This document shows, piece by piece, positions 26,681 to 36,155 of a DNA stretch of 64,000 nucleotides (position 1 is its first letter; each line of letters opens with the position of its first letter). Source of the stretch: Neobacillus mesonae (lineage in GTDB: Bacteria > Bacillota > Bacilli > Bacillales > Cytobacillaceae); contig NZ_JAMBNQ010000001.1 in assembly GCF_023715155.1 (NCBI RefSeq), positions 248,001-312,000 of the forward strand. Direction: 5' to 3'. Below the pieces are notes generated by a model. The model was not told where the DNA came from. It searched no databases and saw only the letters and a program-made list of their open reading frames with translations. The translations under genes and the position numbers were made by a program.

Positions 26681-27727
26681 ATGGCGCAGTTGGAATCCAT
26701 TATTCTATATTGTTTAAAGCAGTTGAATAAAGAGAGAACTGTTTATTCCATTTATCACCTTTTAAATGGGAAAAAATCTTCGCAAACGATACAAGATGCA
26801 CACTTATTTAATTTAAAAAAGTTCTTTGGAATTATGGATGTATTAACCAGAGAAACGTTTAATCAGCGAATTGAAACACTTCTAAATCAGAAATTGATAT
26901 ACAAAGTAAAAGATCAAACTTTTTTTCCAACTCCATCTGGAGACTTATTTTTAAAAAACAACCCTTTATTAAGGGAATTAAATGGCTGGGAATTTCATCA
27001 GCTCTCTACCTTGTTTTGGGAAAGGCTATCTTTATTGATACAAGTAGCATCGAATTTTGAATACCATGAAACAAACTACGTTCCAATTCAAAAAAACAAG
27101 GATGTTCATATTTGGTTAAAATCAACTTTAAAGGATATGAAAGTCTCTAAAAATAAGATGGCCAGCCAAATTTATGCTGAACTTCTTGATTGCTTTTCAG
27201 AAAATAAAGGACTTGATCCGTCTGTTTTAGTCTATCGGTTAACCGGATATCAGCAAATTGGCTTAACAGGAACGCAATTGGCCCAAAAACTGTCCATGAG
27301 CTATTATGATTATTATCTCCAATTTGTTCATATCATTCATTTCATGATGGAAACGTTACGGGTAAATCCTGACAGGTTTCCGGTGTTATCATTTCTTTAT
27401 AATGGATTAATAAAATCAAATGAATTAACACAATCCTCAAAAAAGACATGGCAGCTATTAACGAAAGGTTATTCTCTAGAACATATTGCTCAAATTCGTC
27501 AATTAAAATTAAGTACGATTGAAGACCATCTTGTAGAGATTGCCCTTAATATCGATCGTTTTTCAATTCATGAATATGTGGATCCCAATCTCCAGGATGA
27601 AATTTTACGTTCTTCAAAGAGTGCAGGCTCAAGACAATTAAAGTTAATCAAAGCAATGGTAACAAGGGCAAGTTATTTTCAAATTAGGCTTGTATTGGCA
27701 AAGTTTGGTGATAAGGCATGGAGTTAG
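26681..27727 (+). CDS. ypbB: Helix-turn-helix protein YpbB, partner of RecS
   Basis: Protein of unclear role, 348 residues, always found next to a RecQ-like helicase gene in Bacillus. The C-terminal part contains a helicase-linked helix-turn-helix (TWQLLTKGYSLEHIAQIRQLKLSTIEDHL). The N-terminal part is helical and not recognised. It overlaps recS by 10 bases, pointing to a joint task in DNA processing. Identification rests on position and on the HTH block. Confidence 0.88.
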   Translation: MAQLESIILYCLKQLNKERTVYSIYHLLNGKKSSQTIQDAHLFNLKKFFGIMDVLTRETFNQRIETLLNQKLIYKVKDQTFFPTPSGDLFLKNNPLLRELNGWEFHQLSTLFWERLSLLIQVASNFEYHETNYVPIQKNKDVHIWLKSTLKDMKVSKNKMASQIYAELLDCFSENKGLDPSVLVYRLTGYQQIGLTGTQLAQKLSMSYYDYYLQFVHIIHFMMETLRVNPDRFPVLSFLYNGLIKSNELTQSSKKTWQLLTKGYSLEHIAQIRQLKLSTIEDHLVEIALNIDRFSIHEYVDPNLQDEILRSSKSAGSRQLKLIKAMVTRASYFQIRLVLAKFGDKAWS

Positions 27728-29226
27728 AACTTTTATTAAAAAAATATTTTGGATTCTCTTTTTTTAAAATAGGGCAGAAGGAAGTTATTTCTTCACTACT
27801 AAACGGGGAACACACTTTAGCAATGCTGCCGACAGGAACAGGCAAATCACTTTGCTATCAACTGCCAGGTTATATATTAGAAGGGCAGATTTTAATTATT
27901 TCACCACTTTTATCGCTTATGCAAGATCAAGTGGAGCAAATGAAACGATTTGGTGAAAAGAGGGTTGTTGCCCTTAATTCATTTTTAAGCGTGGAAGAAA
28001 AGGATTACGCTCTAAAGTTTTTAACCAAATATAAATTTATTTTTATTTCGCCGGAAATGCTGCGAATTCCATACATCATCAAAAGATTACAAAGTTTATC
28101 CATTTCATTATTTGTTGTAGATGAAGCCCATTGTATTTCTCAATGGGGGTATGACTTTCGTCCCGATTATTCGAAATTAGGTGAAATTCGAAATGCTCTG
28201 GGAAACCCTCTTACTTTAGCATTAACCGCAACAGCAACGGCAAAAGTTCGTCAAGATATTGTTCAGTCACTTAGACTAAATAAAGTGAAAAAAATTGAAT
28301 CCTCAATCGACCGTCCTAATATTGGGTTATATGTGGAAAAAGTTCCGGATTATCGTGAGAAAGAAGAGCGTGTCCTCGAACTTGCTGCCAAACTTAAAAA
28401 ACCGGGAATTATTTATTTTTCCAGTAAAAAGGCTGCTGAACATATGGCTGAAATGCTTATAAACAAACAGATTTGCCGGGCGAGTGCTTATCATGGGGGA
28501 ATGGAACAAGATGCGAGAATATTGATTCAACAGCAATTTATCCATGATCAGCTTGATATCATTTGTGCAACAAGTGCTTTTGGTATGGGGGTTAATAAAG
28601 AAAACATCCGCTTTGTTATTCATTATCATATGCCGATGCAAATCGAATCCTATTTACAAGAAATAGGCAGGGCGGGGCGTGATGGTAAACCAAGTATTGC
28701 CATCCTTCTTTACTCGCCTGGAGATGAACAGCTGCCCATACAGCTTTCTGAAAGTGAACTTCCATCGAATCAACAAATAGATTGGTTATTTAATAAAACA
28801 GACCTTTATATAGGAAGAAATTTTGGTGAAGGCCAATTAGCAGAAACATTAAAGGAGCTTGGCGGATTTTCAGAAGTACAATGGCGTATAGTAGAAGAAC
28901 TGGTTAATCGCCCGCCGCAAGACGTGAAAAGTCCTCAGCATTTAAAAGAAATGATTCAGGATTTTGTGGAACATCGTCTGCAGGCAAAGAAAGCAAATAT
29001 CTTCCGAATGAAACAATGGATTGATGCAAAAACATGCAGGCGTAAATTTATGATGGAATACTTTGATGACAGATCAAATACGGTGGTTACTCCATGCTGT
29101 GATCAATGTGGATTAGTAATAGAGCCATATTATCAGTCAGTAAGCCGGCGGCATTTTAGTACAAGTGAAAGCAGCTGGAAGGACTATTTAATCAAACTTT
29201 TAAATAATAGCGGGTTGAGTAAATGA
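27718..29226 (+). CDS. recS: RecQ-family ATP-dependent DNA helicase RecS
   Basis: Superfamily 2 helicase for 3'-to-5' DNA unwinding in repair. The 502-residue protein has Walker A TGTGKS (Lys43), the DEAH box VVDEAHCISQWGYDFRP, motif III TATAT, motifs V-VI (ATSAFGMGVNKENIRFVIHY, QEIGRAGRDG), and a zinc-binding part with CRRKF and CCDQCG. It ends before an HRDC domain, so it is the short RecQ type, as RecS (YpbC) of B. subtilis (496 residues). It overlaps ypbD by 4 bases. Confidence 0.95.
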   Translation: MELELLLKKYFGFSFFKIGQKEVISSLLNGEHTLAMLPTGTGKSLCYQLPGYILEGQILIISPLLSLMQDQVEQMKRFGEKRVVALNSFLSVEEKDYALKFLTKYKFIFISPEMLRIPYIIKRLQSLSISLFVVDEAHCISQWGYDFRPDYSKLGEIRNALGNPLTLALTATATAKVRQDIVQSLRLNKVKKIESSIDRPNIGLYVEKVPDYREKEERVLELAAKLKKPGIIYFSSKKAAEHMAEMLINKQICRASAYHGGMEQDARILIQQQFIHDQLDIICATSAFGMGVNKENIRFVIHYHMPMQIESYLQEIGRAGRDGKPSIAILLYSPGDEQLPIQLSESELPSNQQIDWLFNKTDLYIGRNFGEGQLAETLKELGGFSEVQWRIVEELVNRPPQDVKSPQHLKEMIQDFVEHRLQAKKANIFRMKQWIDAKTCRRKFMMEYFDDRSNTVVTPCCDQCGLVIEPYYQSVSRRHFSTSESSWKDYLIKLLNNSGLSK

Positions 29227-29849
29227 ATAATAACAATAAATACAATGAAATGATTGCAGGTTTAACAGATAAAGAATTACTTTTTCACTTGTATCTAACA
29301 CAGATTATCATTCTTATTATATCGGCTATTTTAAGCTGGTTATTATTCGATGATCTTTCTTATTTGGACCATTTTTCGATAAAGGACCCTGATATTTATA
29401 AGATTGGAATATTATCAGGGCTGGCAGTGGTTGTTTTAGATATAGCCTTAATGAAAAGTCTGCCGTCTCATTTTTATAATGATGGCGGTTTGAATGAAAG
29501 GATATTTAGGAAACGAAATGTCCTTCATATTTTCTTTATTGCAGCTATTGTTGCCTTTAGTGAAGAATTGCTGTTTCGCGGTATTATCCAAACAAAAGTG
29601 GGACTTATTTTTGCAAGTATTATTTTTGCTATTATCCACTACCGTTACCTGTTTAATTGGTATTTATTCATTAATATTGTTTCCCTTAGTTTTATCATAG
29701 GTTTTATTTATCAATGGACGAATAATTTTGCTGTAACAATTATAATGCATTTTGTCATAGATTTTTTATTAGGAATATATATAAAGTTTAAAAGACCTTT
29801 GAACGTTGATGAAGTGAAAGAAGGAACGGGGGACTGCTATGATGAATAA
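29223..29849 (+). CDS. ypbD: CPBP-family intramembrane metalloprotease YpbD
   Basis: Membrane protein of 208 residues with six or so hydrophobic segments. It has the CPBP (Abi/Rce1-like) motifs EELLFRG (Glu-Glu ... Arg) and IIFAIIHYRYL, then IIMHFVIDFLLG with conserved His and Asp, which together form the expected metal-dependent active site. Substrate unknown. It is coupled to recS by a 4-base overlap and to the next gene by 11 bases. Confidence 0.9.
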   Translation: MNNNNKYNEMIAGLTDKELLFHLYLTQIIILIISAILSWLLFDDLSYLDHFSIKDPDIYKIGILSGLAVVVLDIALMKSLPSHFYNDGGLNERIFRKRNVLHIFFIAAIVAFSEELLFRGIIQTKVGLIFASIIFAIIHYRYLFNWYLFINIVSLSFIIGFIYQWTNNFAVTIIMHFVIDFLLGIYIKFKRPLNVDEVKEGTGDCYDE

Positions 29850-30156
29850 AGAAGAGCCATTTAGGGAACAGGCTGAACGGACAAAACAGCGTATTGATAG
29901 AATCGTTGAGACAACAGATGCTGGAGGCAGCCTGCCGCCCCGTTCTAAACTTCATACCCGAAAAAGAAAGAGAAGAAAATGGAAGTTTAAATATCCGCTT
30001 ATTCGAATCCTAGTCATATTTTTCATCTTACTGCCTATTATTATTTTCAGTACTATTTCTTATTTTGACGGTAAAAGAGTGATTCATGTAAAAAAAAGCA
30101 CGGGCAGTTCCAATTACTATGAAACCATTCATTTGGACCAATCAAATAATGAGTAG
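29839..30156 (+). CDS. ypbE: Short YpbE-like membrane protein without LysM domain
   Basis: 105 residues: a charged N-terminal cytoplasmic part (about 55 residues, with SLPPRSKLHTRKRKRRK), one membrane segment (residues 55-75) and about 30 residues outside. Position and the SLP.R motif match YpbE, but B. subtilis YpbE is, as I remember it, about 240 residues with a long linker and a C-terminal LysM domain. Both are missing here, and no LysM remnant is seen in the next 100 bases, which hold a clean terminator. Either a shortened form or a different anchor protein. Confidence 0.65.
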   Translation: MMNKEEPFREQAERTKQRIDRIVETTDAGGSLPPRSKLHTRKRKRRKWKFKYPLIRILVIFFILLPIIIFSTISYFDGKRVIHVKKSTGSSNYYETIHLDQSNNE

Positions 30157-30164
30157 ACGCCCTG

Positions 30165-30192
30165 GCCAATCCGTTTTGGATTGGTTTTTTTG
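30165..30192 (+). terminator. Terminator of ypbB-recS-ypbD-ypbE
   Basis: Perfect 7-bp stem ccaatcc / ggattgg with a 6-base loop and eight T. Confidence 0.88.
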
Positions 30193-30255
30193 TTAAATAA
30201 ACATAAACAAAAGGACAAGTTCATACATATATTTCTAGGATGAAGGGGGGATAAA

Positions 30256-30711
30256 ATGGATACTCCGATTCAATTGTTAGACCATACAGATCCAGCAACA
30301 AAACAAATGCTGGAAAACTTAAGAAAAAGAAAGGCCAAATTTGATATTGCTGAAAAACGTCATTTTTATTCTATTTACGGTACACTTGGATTTGCATTCT
30401 TATTCTGCTGCTATTTTTACTTTAACATTGCCGAGCACAATTCTTATTCTTTTTTTGCCATGTTCTCTGCCGCATTAAAGGATGGGTTAAACCTGATTCT
30501 CTTTTCTATCACCTTAATTAGTTACGGTGCTATGAATGTATTTAGAAAGCAGAAAGATAAAAAAGAAAAGGAATACCAAGAATTAAGGTGTGAGATTGTT
30601 GACAGGAGTAAAGACTTATGGAAAAAAGAAGAGGAATGGAAAAACCGTCATCTAATATTTGAAGTGATGAAAAAACATTATGATATTAACCTATATCATG
30701 AGAAAAAATGA
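30256..30711 (+). CDS. ypbF: DUF2663 membrane protein YpbF
   Basis: Protein of unknown function, 151 residues (B. subtilis about 147). Two membrane segments (residues 39-56 and 78-95) between a charged N-terminus and a long, Lys/Glu-rich, probably coiled C-terminal part. ATG 30256 follows AAGGGGGG. Monocistronic between the ypbE terminator and the CBS gene. Confidence 0.85.
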   Translation: MDTPIQLLDHTDPATKQMLENLRKRKAKFDIAEKRHFYSIYGTLGFAFLFCCYFYFNIAEHNSYSFFAMFSAALKDGLNLILFSITLISYGAMNVFRKQKDKKEKEYQELRCEIVDRSKDLWKKEEEWKNRHLIFEVMKKHYDINLYHEKK

Positions 30712-30802
30712 GAAGTTAAAACTTTATTATATGCAAGGATATTTACCCATCATCTAGAAATATAATAAGATGAAAGAACTATACTCCTTGAGGTGATGGA
30801 AT

Positions 30803-31438
30803 ATGTTTGTGAAACATATGATGATACCAAAACATGAATGTATCACGGCACAAGAAAATGATACATTAAAGGATGCATTGGAAAAGCTGGAACAGAATCA
30901 AATTGACGGGCTGCCAATTTTGCAGGGGGAACGTTATCTGGGGGTTGTGACAAGGGTTGGAATTTACGCGAATTTTTTTCATACTGATAAAACAAGGGAG
31001 GAATATCTTAAGACAATACGTGTAAAAGATATTGCCAGCCACCAGGAAAAGTATTTAACAGGTTCAGAGTTATTTGAAAAGACGATGTTGGATTTAAAGG
31101 ATTTTCCACTGCTTGCAGTAGTGGATGAAAAAAACCATAAATTTTTGGGAGTAGTAACACGTTCAGATGTACTTGGTTTTTTTGAAAGTGCTTTTGGTGT
31201 TAACCGGCCTGGTATCAGAATTGCTTTCACATCGGTAGAAACAGAAGGAAGGATTGCCCGTCTGTCTGAAATAGCCCATCACTTCCACGAACACATTATT
31301 TCACTCGTTACATTTGATGAAACTGATAAACTTGTCCGCAGAATTGTTATGAAGATTGAAAAGAAGAACAATATCGATAAATTTGTAAAAAAGCTCGAAG
31401 AACATGGATTCCGTATTTTAAACATCCAAGAAATATAA
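30803..31438 (+). CDS. CBS-pair protein with ACT-like C-terminus
   Basis: 211-residue cytosolic protein with two CBS domains (residues about 8-60 with DALEKLEQNQIDGLPILQ, and 76-135 with DFPLLAVVDEKNHKFLGVVTRSDVL), which normally sense adenine nucleotides or similar ligands, and an ACT-like end (ARLSEIAHHFHEHIISLVTF). This layout is that of AcuB-type proteins, but I see no acuA/acuC neighbours, so I do not name it acuB. Good ribosome site TTGAGGTGATGG. Own terminator. Confidence 0.8.
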   Translation: MFVKHMMIPKHECITAQENDTLKDALEKLEQNQIDGLPILQGERYLGVVTRVGIYANFFHTDKTREEYLKTIRVKDIASHQEKYLTGSELFEKTMLDLKDFPLLAVVDEKNHKFLGVVTRSDVLGFFESAFGVNRPGIRIAFTSVETEGRIARLSEIAHHFHEHIISLVTFDETDKLVRRIVMKIEKKNNIDKFVKKLEEHGFRILNIQEI

Positions 31439-31463
31439 CGATTTCATAAAGAAAGGTTTACAA

Positions 31464-31497
31464 TCCCTCTCATATATTTTTATGGAGGGTTTTTTTA
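31464..31497 (+). terminator. Terminator after CBS gene
   Basis: Stem ccctc-t-cata / tatg-gaggg with a one-base bulge, then seven T. Confidence 0.78.
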
Positions 31498-31591
31498 TGA
31501 ATAGATTTTGTTTTATCTGTACAAATTTCTATTTATCTCCATTAAGTTTCTTGTCCTTGTTTTGTTTATGATATGATTTTATTTAGAAATT

Positions 31592-31754
31592 GGCTGTGTT
31601 AAATAACGGTGTGATTTTTTTAAACCCTGTTGATTGCGGCAACGGCTCCCTGGAAACTTGTGTCTCCTTCTTGTAAAAGTTATCGCCTTTTAGTCGTGCG
31701 CTGCCTATGCTGCCAAGTATGGAGCGAAAATCAACAGCTGAATTTAACACATCC
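31592..31754. repeat. MITE-like repeat, copy 2 (163 bp)
   Basis: Fills the middle of the 349-base gap between the CBS gene and ypbG. Ends are inverted repeats GGCTGTGTTAAAT and the complement of GGATGTGTTAAAT (12 of 13 match). Its reverse complement lines up with copy 1 at 6336: both have gttgattttcgctcca, then cgcacgactaaaag and gcgata..cttttA. The central part present in copies 1 and 3 is missing, so it is a shorter form. The rest of the gap (31498-31591) shows nothing I can name. Confidence 0.78.
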
Positions 31755-31787
31755 TAAAATTAAAAATAGAAACGGGGAAATAGGACT

Positions 31788-32555
31788 ATGGTGAGTTATA
31801 TAGTAATCCTATTCATTTTTGCAGTTTGCCTTTTACTATACATGCTGCGAGAAGCTTTTCTTAATAATGTCGTCCGCCATGAATTTTGTTTTAATAACTT
31901 TCCATCATCTTTCAACAAGGTAACCATCTTTTTTATTTCTGATATCCATCGAAGAACGATTTCTGACAAAATCATTAATGAGGTACAAGGTAAGACAGAT
32001 ATCGTTATCATTGGAGGAGACTTGATGGAAAAAGGTGTTTCCTTTAAAAAAGCAAAAACAAATTTACGTAAATTAAGGGAAATCGGACCTGTATATTTTG
32101 TTTGGGGAAATAATGATTATGAAATTGATAATCAAAGATTAGAAAAAATCATGAATTCAATGGAAATAAAAGTATTAAGAAATACGGCTGTTACATTTGA
32201 GTCAGAAATGGGGGAAAAGTGGGCTCTCCTAGGTGTGGATGAAGTAGGAAATGAGCGTGATCGTCTTGATTTAGCACTTAAAGATGCAGAAGAGTCTAAT
32301 TTTAAAATTTTAGCAAGCCACTATCCAGATATAGTTGAAAAAATCAAACCTGAAAATGGAATTCGTTTGGTTTTAAGCGGACATACACATGGGGGACAGA
32401 TTCATATACTTGGATACAGCCCCCAAAAAAGAGGCTGCGTCAAACAATTGAATAATGCAACATTGCTTATAAGCAATGGTTATGGGACAACTGCAGTTCC
32501 TTTAAGATTGGGCGCACCAGCTGAATGTCACTTAATTTCTATTTCAAGATGTTAG
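31788..32555 (+). CDS. ypbG: Metallophosphoesterase YpbG
   Basis: Membrane-tethered calcineurin-like phosphoesterase, 255 residues. One N-terminal membrane segment (residues 4-21), then the metal-binding motifs ISDIHR, GGDLMEKG, WGNNDY, ASHYP and SGHTHGGQIH in the proper order. The usual GNHD is GNND here. Substrate unknown; related Bacillus proteins act on phosphodiesters outside or at the membrane. Gene position matches B. subtilis ypbG. The ribosome site is weak. Confidence 0.9.
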   Translation: MVSYIVILFIFAVCLLLYMLREAFLNNVVRHEFCFNNFPSSFNKVTIFFISDIHRRTISDKIINEVQGKTDIVIIGGDLMEKGVSFKKAKTNLRKLREIGPVYFVWGNNDYEIDNQRLEKIMNSMEIKVLRNTAVTFESEMGEKWALLGVDEVGNERDRLDLALKDAEESNFKILASHYPDIVEKIKPENGIRLVLSGHTHGGQIHILGYSPQKRGCVKQLNNATLLISNGYGTTAVPLRLGAPAECHLISISRC

Positions 32556-32638
32556 TGACGGTTTAGTAAGACAATTCACCAACCCCTTCTCAAGGCATAC
32601 ATTAAAAACAAGAGTAGTTATGAGCAGGGGGCTAAAAC

Positions 32639-33220
32639 ATGCGCTTAGAACGCTTAACGGCAAATAAGATTAAAATTTTTTTAACCTCTGATGATTTAAT
32701 GGATAGGGGGCTCACCAAAGAGGATATTTGGAAAGATGCCGGTAAATGGAATCAGCTTTTTCACGACATGCTTGAAGAAGCAAGTATGGAATTAGATGTA
32801 GATATACAAGGTTCTGTAGCAGTTGAAGTGTTTTCTCTTCAGGCTCAAGGCATGATTATGATTATCACGGTTGAGGAATTTAAAGAATATGATGAGATGC
32901 TAAATGATGGTTTTATTGAAATGCAAGTAAGAGCTTGCGGCTTTGAAAAGCTCTTATTCGAGTTCGATGATTTCGAGAATCTTATAAGTGTTTCAAAAAG
33001 GCTTTCTACAGCAGCCCTGTTTGGCGGAAGTTTATTTTCTATGAATGGACGCTATTATTTATTAATGGATCAATTAGAGACAAAGAAAAATGAAATGGCT
33101 GCATGTATTCTTTCAGAATTTGGGAATGCCTCCATACTTAGTCCGCATATTCTAGCTGAATATGGCAAAGTAATAATGAAAGACAAGACAGTAGAGACCA
33201 TCATTAAATATTTTAAATAA
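32639..33220 (+). CDS. mecB: Adaptor protein MecB (YpbH)
   Basis: MecA paralogue that hands proteins to the ClpC-ClpP protease. The 193-residue protein starts MRLERLTANKIKIFLTSDDLMDRGLTKEDIW, the substrate-binding N domain, and has a C-terminal ClpC-binding domain (FDDFENLISVSKRL, YYLLMDQLETKK). In B. subtilis YpbH affects sporulation and competence. ATG 32639 follows GAGCAGGGGG. Followed by a strong terminator and then gudB. Confidence 0.92.
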   Translation: MRLERLTANKIKIFLTSDDLMDRGLTKEDIWKDAGKWNQLFHDMLEEASMELDVDIQGSVAVEVFSLQAQGMIMIITVEEFKEYDEMLNDGFIEMQVRACGFEKLLFEFDDFENLISVSKRLSTAALFGGSLFSMNGRYYLLMDQLETKKNEMAACILSEFGNASILSPHILAEYGKVIMKDKTVETIIKYFK

Positions 33221-33245
33221 TCATAAAATGAATAATATTTTTGTC

Positions 33246-33296
33246 GAAGGGATTTGGGGGAAAAACCCCCCGTGGCCTTATCCCTTCTCTTTTATA
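33246..33296 (+). terminator. Terminator of mecB
   Basis: Outer stem gaagggat / atcccttc, inner stem gggggaaaaaccccc, then a T-rich tail. Confidence 0.85.
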
Positions 33297-33484
33297 TTTA
33301 TTGTTTTTGCACGGTTATTCACCAAAAATACTATTCAAGAAAAACATAGAATGGAGCCGATTACATAATCGTAAAATAATAAATAGAAAGCTCATTTTTG
33401 TTCTTGCATAAAAATATTAAAGGTGTATACTTGTGTCTGAAAGCGGACAACATTCGTAAAAGTGATTTCTTAGGAGGTTTACAA

Positions 33485-34762
33485 ATGGTAGCCGAAAAAG
33501 GTATTGATAAGACTAATCAAGCGGAACAGCATGATGTGTTAAAATCAACGCAGACTGTTATTCATAAAGCCCTTGAAAAGTTAGGTTATCCTGAAGAAGT
33601 ATACGAGCTGTTAAAAGAACCATTACGTATGATGACAGTTAAAATCCCAGTAAGAATGGACGATGGGTCCGTTAAAATATTTACGGGTTACAGAGCACAG
33701 CATAATGATGCTGTTGGACCTACCAAAGGTGGAATTCGATTCCATCCAGGTGTGACAGAGACTGAAGTGAAAGCCTTATCAATTTGGATGAGCTTAAAAT
33801 GTGGTATTGTCGATCTTCCTTATGGAGGCGGTAAAGGCGGTATAATTTGTGATCCGCGTGATATGTCATTTAGAGAGCTTGAAAGGTTAAGCCGCGGGTA
33901 TGTCCGTGCCATCAGCCAGATTGTGGGACCTACAAAAGATATTCCTGCTCCGGATGTATTCACAAACTCCCAGATCATGGCATGGATGATGGATGAGTAC
34001 AGTCGAATTGATGAATTTAATTCACCTGGATTTATTACAGGCAAACCGCTTGTTCTTGGCGGTTCCCATGGACGTGAATCAGCCACTGCAAAAGGAGTTA
34101 CCATTTGTATCGGTGAAGCGGCTAAAAAAAGAGGTATTGACATTAAAGGTGCAAAAGTGGTCATTCAAGGTTTTGGGAATGCCGGAAGCTATTTATCAAA
34201 ATTCATGCATGATGCTGGTGCAAAAGTAGTCGGAATTTCTGATGCTTACGGTGCACTTTATGATCCTAATGGTCTTGACATTGATTATCTTCTTGATAGA
34301 AGGGACAGCTTTGGTACTGTAACTAAGTTATTTGACAATACCATTACAAATAAGGAATTGCTTGAATTGGATTGTGATATCCTTGTTCCTGCAGCAATTG
34401 AAAATCAAATTACAGAGGAAAATGCCCATAATATTCGTGCGAATATTGTTGTGGAAGCAGCTAATGGACCTACAACCCTGGAGGCAACACAAATCTTAAC
34501 AGAACGCGGCATTCTTTTGGTACCTGATGTTCTCGCATCAGCAGGAGGAGTGACTGTATCATACTTTGAATGGGTTCAAAATAACCAAGGTTATTATTGG
34601 ACAGAAGAAGAAGTAGAGGAGAAACTGGAAAAGATTTTAGTAAAGTCTTTTAATAATATTTATGACACTGCTCAAACACGCCGAGTTGATATGCGTCTTG
34701 CTGCATATATGGTTGGTGTAAGGAAAATGGCAGAGGCAAGCCGCTTTAGAGGATGGATTTAA
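33485..34762 (+). CDS. gudB: NAD-dependent glutamate dehydrogenase
   Basis: Breaks down glutamate to 2-oxoglutarate and ammonia. The 425-residue protein has the substrate lysine region [10 protein letters not shown], the NAD fold [10 protein letters not shown] and the C-terminal [16 protein letters not shown]. It is closest to GudB; the 9-base duplication that inactivates gudB in laboratory B. subtilis is not evident, so the enzyme should be active. ATG 33485 follows TAGGAGGT; the frame is open from 33398 but lacks similarity. Confidence 0.95.
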   Translation: MVAEKGIDKTNQAEQHDVLKSTQTVIHKALEKLGYPEEVYELLKEPLRMMTVKIPVRMDDGSVKIFTGYRAQHNDAVGPTKGGIRFHPGVTETEVKALSIWMSLKCGIVDLPYGGGKGGIICDPRDMSFRELERLSRGYVRAISQIVGPTKDIPAPDVFTNSQIMAWMMDEYSRIDEFNSPGFITGKPLVLGGSHGRESATAKGVTICIGEAAKKRGIDIKGAKVVIQGFGNAGSYLSKFMHDAGAKVVGISDAYGALYDPNGLDIDYLLDRRDSFGTVTKLFDNTITNKELLELDCDILVPAAIENQITEENAHNIRANIVVEAANGPTTLEATQILTERGILLVPDVLASAGGVTVSYFEWVQNNQGYYWTEEEVEEKLEKILVKSFNNIYDTAQTRRVDMRLAAYMVGVRKMAEASRFRGWI

Positions 34763-34780
34763 GATTGAAATATAACAGGA

Positions 34781-34813
34781 AAACTCCTATCATTATCTGG
34801 TAGGAGTTTTTTT
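34781..34813 (+). terminator. Terminator of gudB
   Basis: Perfect 9-bp stem aaactccta / taggagttt with 11-base loop and seven T. Confidence 0.88.
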
Positions 34814-34845
34814 ATAGTATAATTTTTAAGTCATTGTCTTTACAG

Positions 34846-35143
34846 AATTGTCTAGCTCCATAAGGAAAGCTTATTTAGCTTAGTCTTGCACAAAGGAAAA
34901 GCGTCAGCTTTTTAAGGAGCGCCTAGCCGTTTTTTGCCCTTAAATAAGGCTGCTTTGAGCATCTTGCGTAAAGCACAAGCTTAAAGCAGCTAAAGGTCAA
35001 ATACCTTCGGCTCTAAAAGTCCAAAAGCGATTTTGGGGACCGAAGAACATTTGCTATGCCTTTAGGGTGACTGTTAAGTAAAGATAGCGAAAATATTCAT
35101 CACAGGAACAAGATGTGCTTGGTCATGGCGCTTGTGCTTTTTT
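34846..35143. repeat. Degenerate intergenic repeat, tgtctagctcc type
   Basis: Occupies most of the 416 bases between gudB and ypdA. It starts gaattgtctagctcc and ends with tggcgcttgtgcttttt, and contains gagcgcctagccg and ggtcaaataccttcgg. This resembles a common intergenic repeat of Bacillus genomes that runs from TTGTCTAGCTCCAGCG to GGCGCTTGCGCTTT. I base this on memory of that family, not on a second copy in the window. No credible reading frame inside. Confidence 0.4.
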
Positions 35144-35178
35144 AAATTATATGTTTTTTTATAAGGAGTGTATTTGTA

Positions 35179-36153
35179 GTGCACAACGAAGATATCACCA
35201 TTATTGGGGCTGGCCCCTGCGGCATGGCAGCAGCAATTGCCCTGCAGGATATGGGGAAAAAACCGCTTATTATTGAAAAAGGAAATGTAGTTAATTCTAT
35301 TTATAAATATCCGACACATCAAACCTTCTTCAGCACAAGTGAAAAGCTGGAAATCGGTGACATGCCATTTGTCACTGACACCTATAAACCTAAAAGAAAT
35401 CAAGCCCTTGTCTATTATAGGGAAGTGGCTAAACGAAAAAATTTGCGAATTAATGCTTTTGAAGAAGTATTAAAGGTGGAGAAATTGTCTCAAGGCTTTA
35501 CAATTCAAACCTCTAAAGACACCTATCATTCTAGATATATCGTGATTGCCACTGGGTATTATGACAACCCGAATTATATGAATGTGCCCGGCGAAAATTT
35601 ACCAAAGGTATTTCATTATTTTAAAGAGGCACATCCTTATTTCGACAAAGATGTATGTGTTATCGGTGGAAAAAACTCCAGTGTTGATGCAGCAATCGAA
35701 TTGGTCAAAGCAGGGGCAAGAGTAACGGTTCTATATCGTGGAAAAGAATATTCTCCGAGCATTAAACCTTGGATTTTACCAGAATTCGAATCATTGGTTA
35801 GAAACGGTATCGTTCAAATGCATTTCAATACGAATGTAAAGGAGATAACAGAAGATAAAGTCATTTTTATAAAAGATGAAGAAGAGCTGGAAATTCAAAA
35901 TGATTTTGTCTTTGCTATGACGGGTTATCACCCTGACCATCAATTATTACAATCTATCGGTGTAAGTATTGATGAAGAAACAGGCAGGCCGATGATCAAT
36001 GCTGAAACGATGGAGACGAACATCAAGAATGTTTATATAGCAGGGGTTATCGCTGCCGGTAATAATGCAAACGAAATATTTATTGAAAATGGCCGGTTTC
36101 ATGGCAGCCTAATTGCAAATGACATCTTAGAAAAAGAACAAAAGGGTGAATAG
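35179..36153 (+). CDS. ypdA: Bacillithiol disulfide reductase YpdA
   Basis: FAD/NADPH enzyme of 324 residues that recycles oxidised bacillithiol. FAD-binding motif IIGAGPCGMAAAIAL at residues 7-21 (with the conserved Cys14 used in catalysis), NADPH motif VCVIGGKNSSVDAA, and a C-terminal FAD motif IAGVIAAGNNANEI. GTG 35179 follows AAGGAGTG. The next gene starts 2 bases after its stop. Confidence 0.93.
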   Translation: MHNEDITIIGAGPCGMAAAIALQDMGKKPLIIEKGNVVNSIYKYPTHQTFFSTSEKLEIGDMPFVTDTYKPKRNQALVYYREVAKRKNLRINAFEEVLKVEKLSQGFTIQTSKDTYHSRYIVIATGYYDNPNYMNVPGENLPKVFHYFKEAHPYFDKDVCVIGGKNSSVDAAIELVKAGARVTVLYRGKEYSPSIKPWILPEFESLVRNGIVQMHFNTNVKEITEDKVIFIKDEEELEIQNDFVFAMTGYHPDHQLLQSIGVSIDEETGRPMINAETMETNIKNVYIAGVIAAGNNANEIFIENGRFHGSLIANDILEKEQKGE

Positions 36154-36155
36154 TT

